Assembly (NCBI GenBank): GCA_037447655.1
Contig: JBBHKE010001835.1
Span: 41,248 to 105,247, forward strand
Length of the DNA stretch: 64,000 nucleotides
Reading direction: 5' to 3'
Source of the DNA: Zygnema cylindricum
Lineage: Eukaryota > Streptophyta > Zygnematophyceae > Zygnematales > Zygnemataceae
Each line of letters starts with the position of its first letter. The stretch's first letter is position 1. This document shows positions 63,540-64,000 of this stretch, one piece after another. Made by a program: the position numbers and the translations under genes. A model generated the notes under the pieces. The model was given only the letters and a program-made list of their open reading frames with translations. It ran no database searches and was not told the DNA's origin.

Positions 63540-64000
63540 AGCTTCTCCGGATTAGTAGTATGGGGAAGAGAGAAAAGCACACAGATATTCCACGAAAGCA
63601 TCAGTGTGCTTTTGGAGGTATAAGGGAAGTAAAGAGAGAGGAGGTACTTGAGGATGTCGAGGAGTGTAGAGTGTATGACTTAGAAATGAGAAAGTCAGAT
63701 CTAGGATCCATAAGTGAAAACAGGAAAGATAAAATTAATGAGAATAATTTTATAGATAATAAGGAAACTGAAAGTTTGTCGGAAAAGGAGACTTCAATGG
63801 ATTCTGAGGAAAGGGGAGAAGTGAAACTCGCAGAGGTTTTAAAGGATAAGGGATAAGAGAAATATTTGATTAAAGGATTAGGGGAGAAGAAATATTTATT
63901 GGGAACTAAATTTGAAAGTGATGGTGGAAAGAATTCCATGGGAGAGAGTGAGGGAAGTTCAGAAAATGGGGTAATTATCATGGATAAAAATATGAGTACG
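63397..64000 (+). pseudogene. family A knuckle and acidic region, copy 3, running off the window
   Basis: The -1 frame knuckle FCREPGHYMEEC and acidic region as in copies 1 and 2, with the TAA of copy 1 at the same place (63,854-63,856). The window ends in NGVIIMDKNMS of the decayed RT region. Confidence 0.85.

Overview
This is a repeat-dense nuclear window from a green plant, either a land plant or a streptophyte alga; I cannot name the species. The lineage inference rests on the retrotransposon complement (Ty1/copia and chromodomain Ty3/gypsy) and on a primer-binding site complementary to the anticodon arm of plant-type initiator tRNA-Met. I see no bacterial gene, rRNA gene, functional tRNA gene or CRISPR array. 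Nearly every coding region is a retrotransposon gene, and almost all are broken by stops, frameshifts, truncation or nesting.

Layout. 1-3.4 kb: minus-strand copia gag/pol (family D) and a minus-strand LTR remnant. 3.5-7.5 kb: a Ty3/gypsy integrase whose C-terminal PHD finger lies 1.4 kb away across an insertion, then a 189-bp direct repeat. 7.5-9.46 kb: minus-strand copia reverse transcriptase (RT) split by a solo LTR. 9.46-11.3 kb: a sense family D fragment. 11.3-21.8 kb: a composite of minus-strand copia elements (LTRs at 11.3 and 18.2-19.2 kb) with a chimeric junction at 15.8 kb. 21.9-31.1 kb: no retroelement genes, but microsatellites, TA-flanked inverted-repeat DNA elements, a hAT-like element nested in one of them, and a possible split host-type gene at 25.4-26.4 kb. 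31.4-33.9 kb: a different minus-strand copia element. 33.9-48.4 kb: one Ty3/gypsy chromovirus cut in two by a copia (family C) insertion, with one half inverted relative to the other. 48.4 kb to the end: three tandem copies of a non-autonomous copia family A element sharing LTRs; a full-length copia family B element (54,800-61,253, target-site duplication GGAAA) is nested in the second copy.

Copia families A, B and C share an unusual design. The gag reading frame starts in the LTR and/or at an ATG inside the primer-binding site, so there is no untranslated leader between LTR and gag. The polypurine tract and LTR start are bracketed by a 10-bp inverted repeat. The LTRs also carry an antisense tRNA-like segment with a conserved hairpin. 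Family A encodes gag plus decayed RT/RNase H remnants and would need enzymes from a relative such as family B; family B looks recently inserted but is itself inactivated by stops and a mutated integrase residue.
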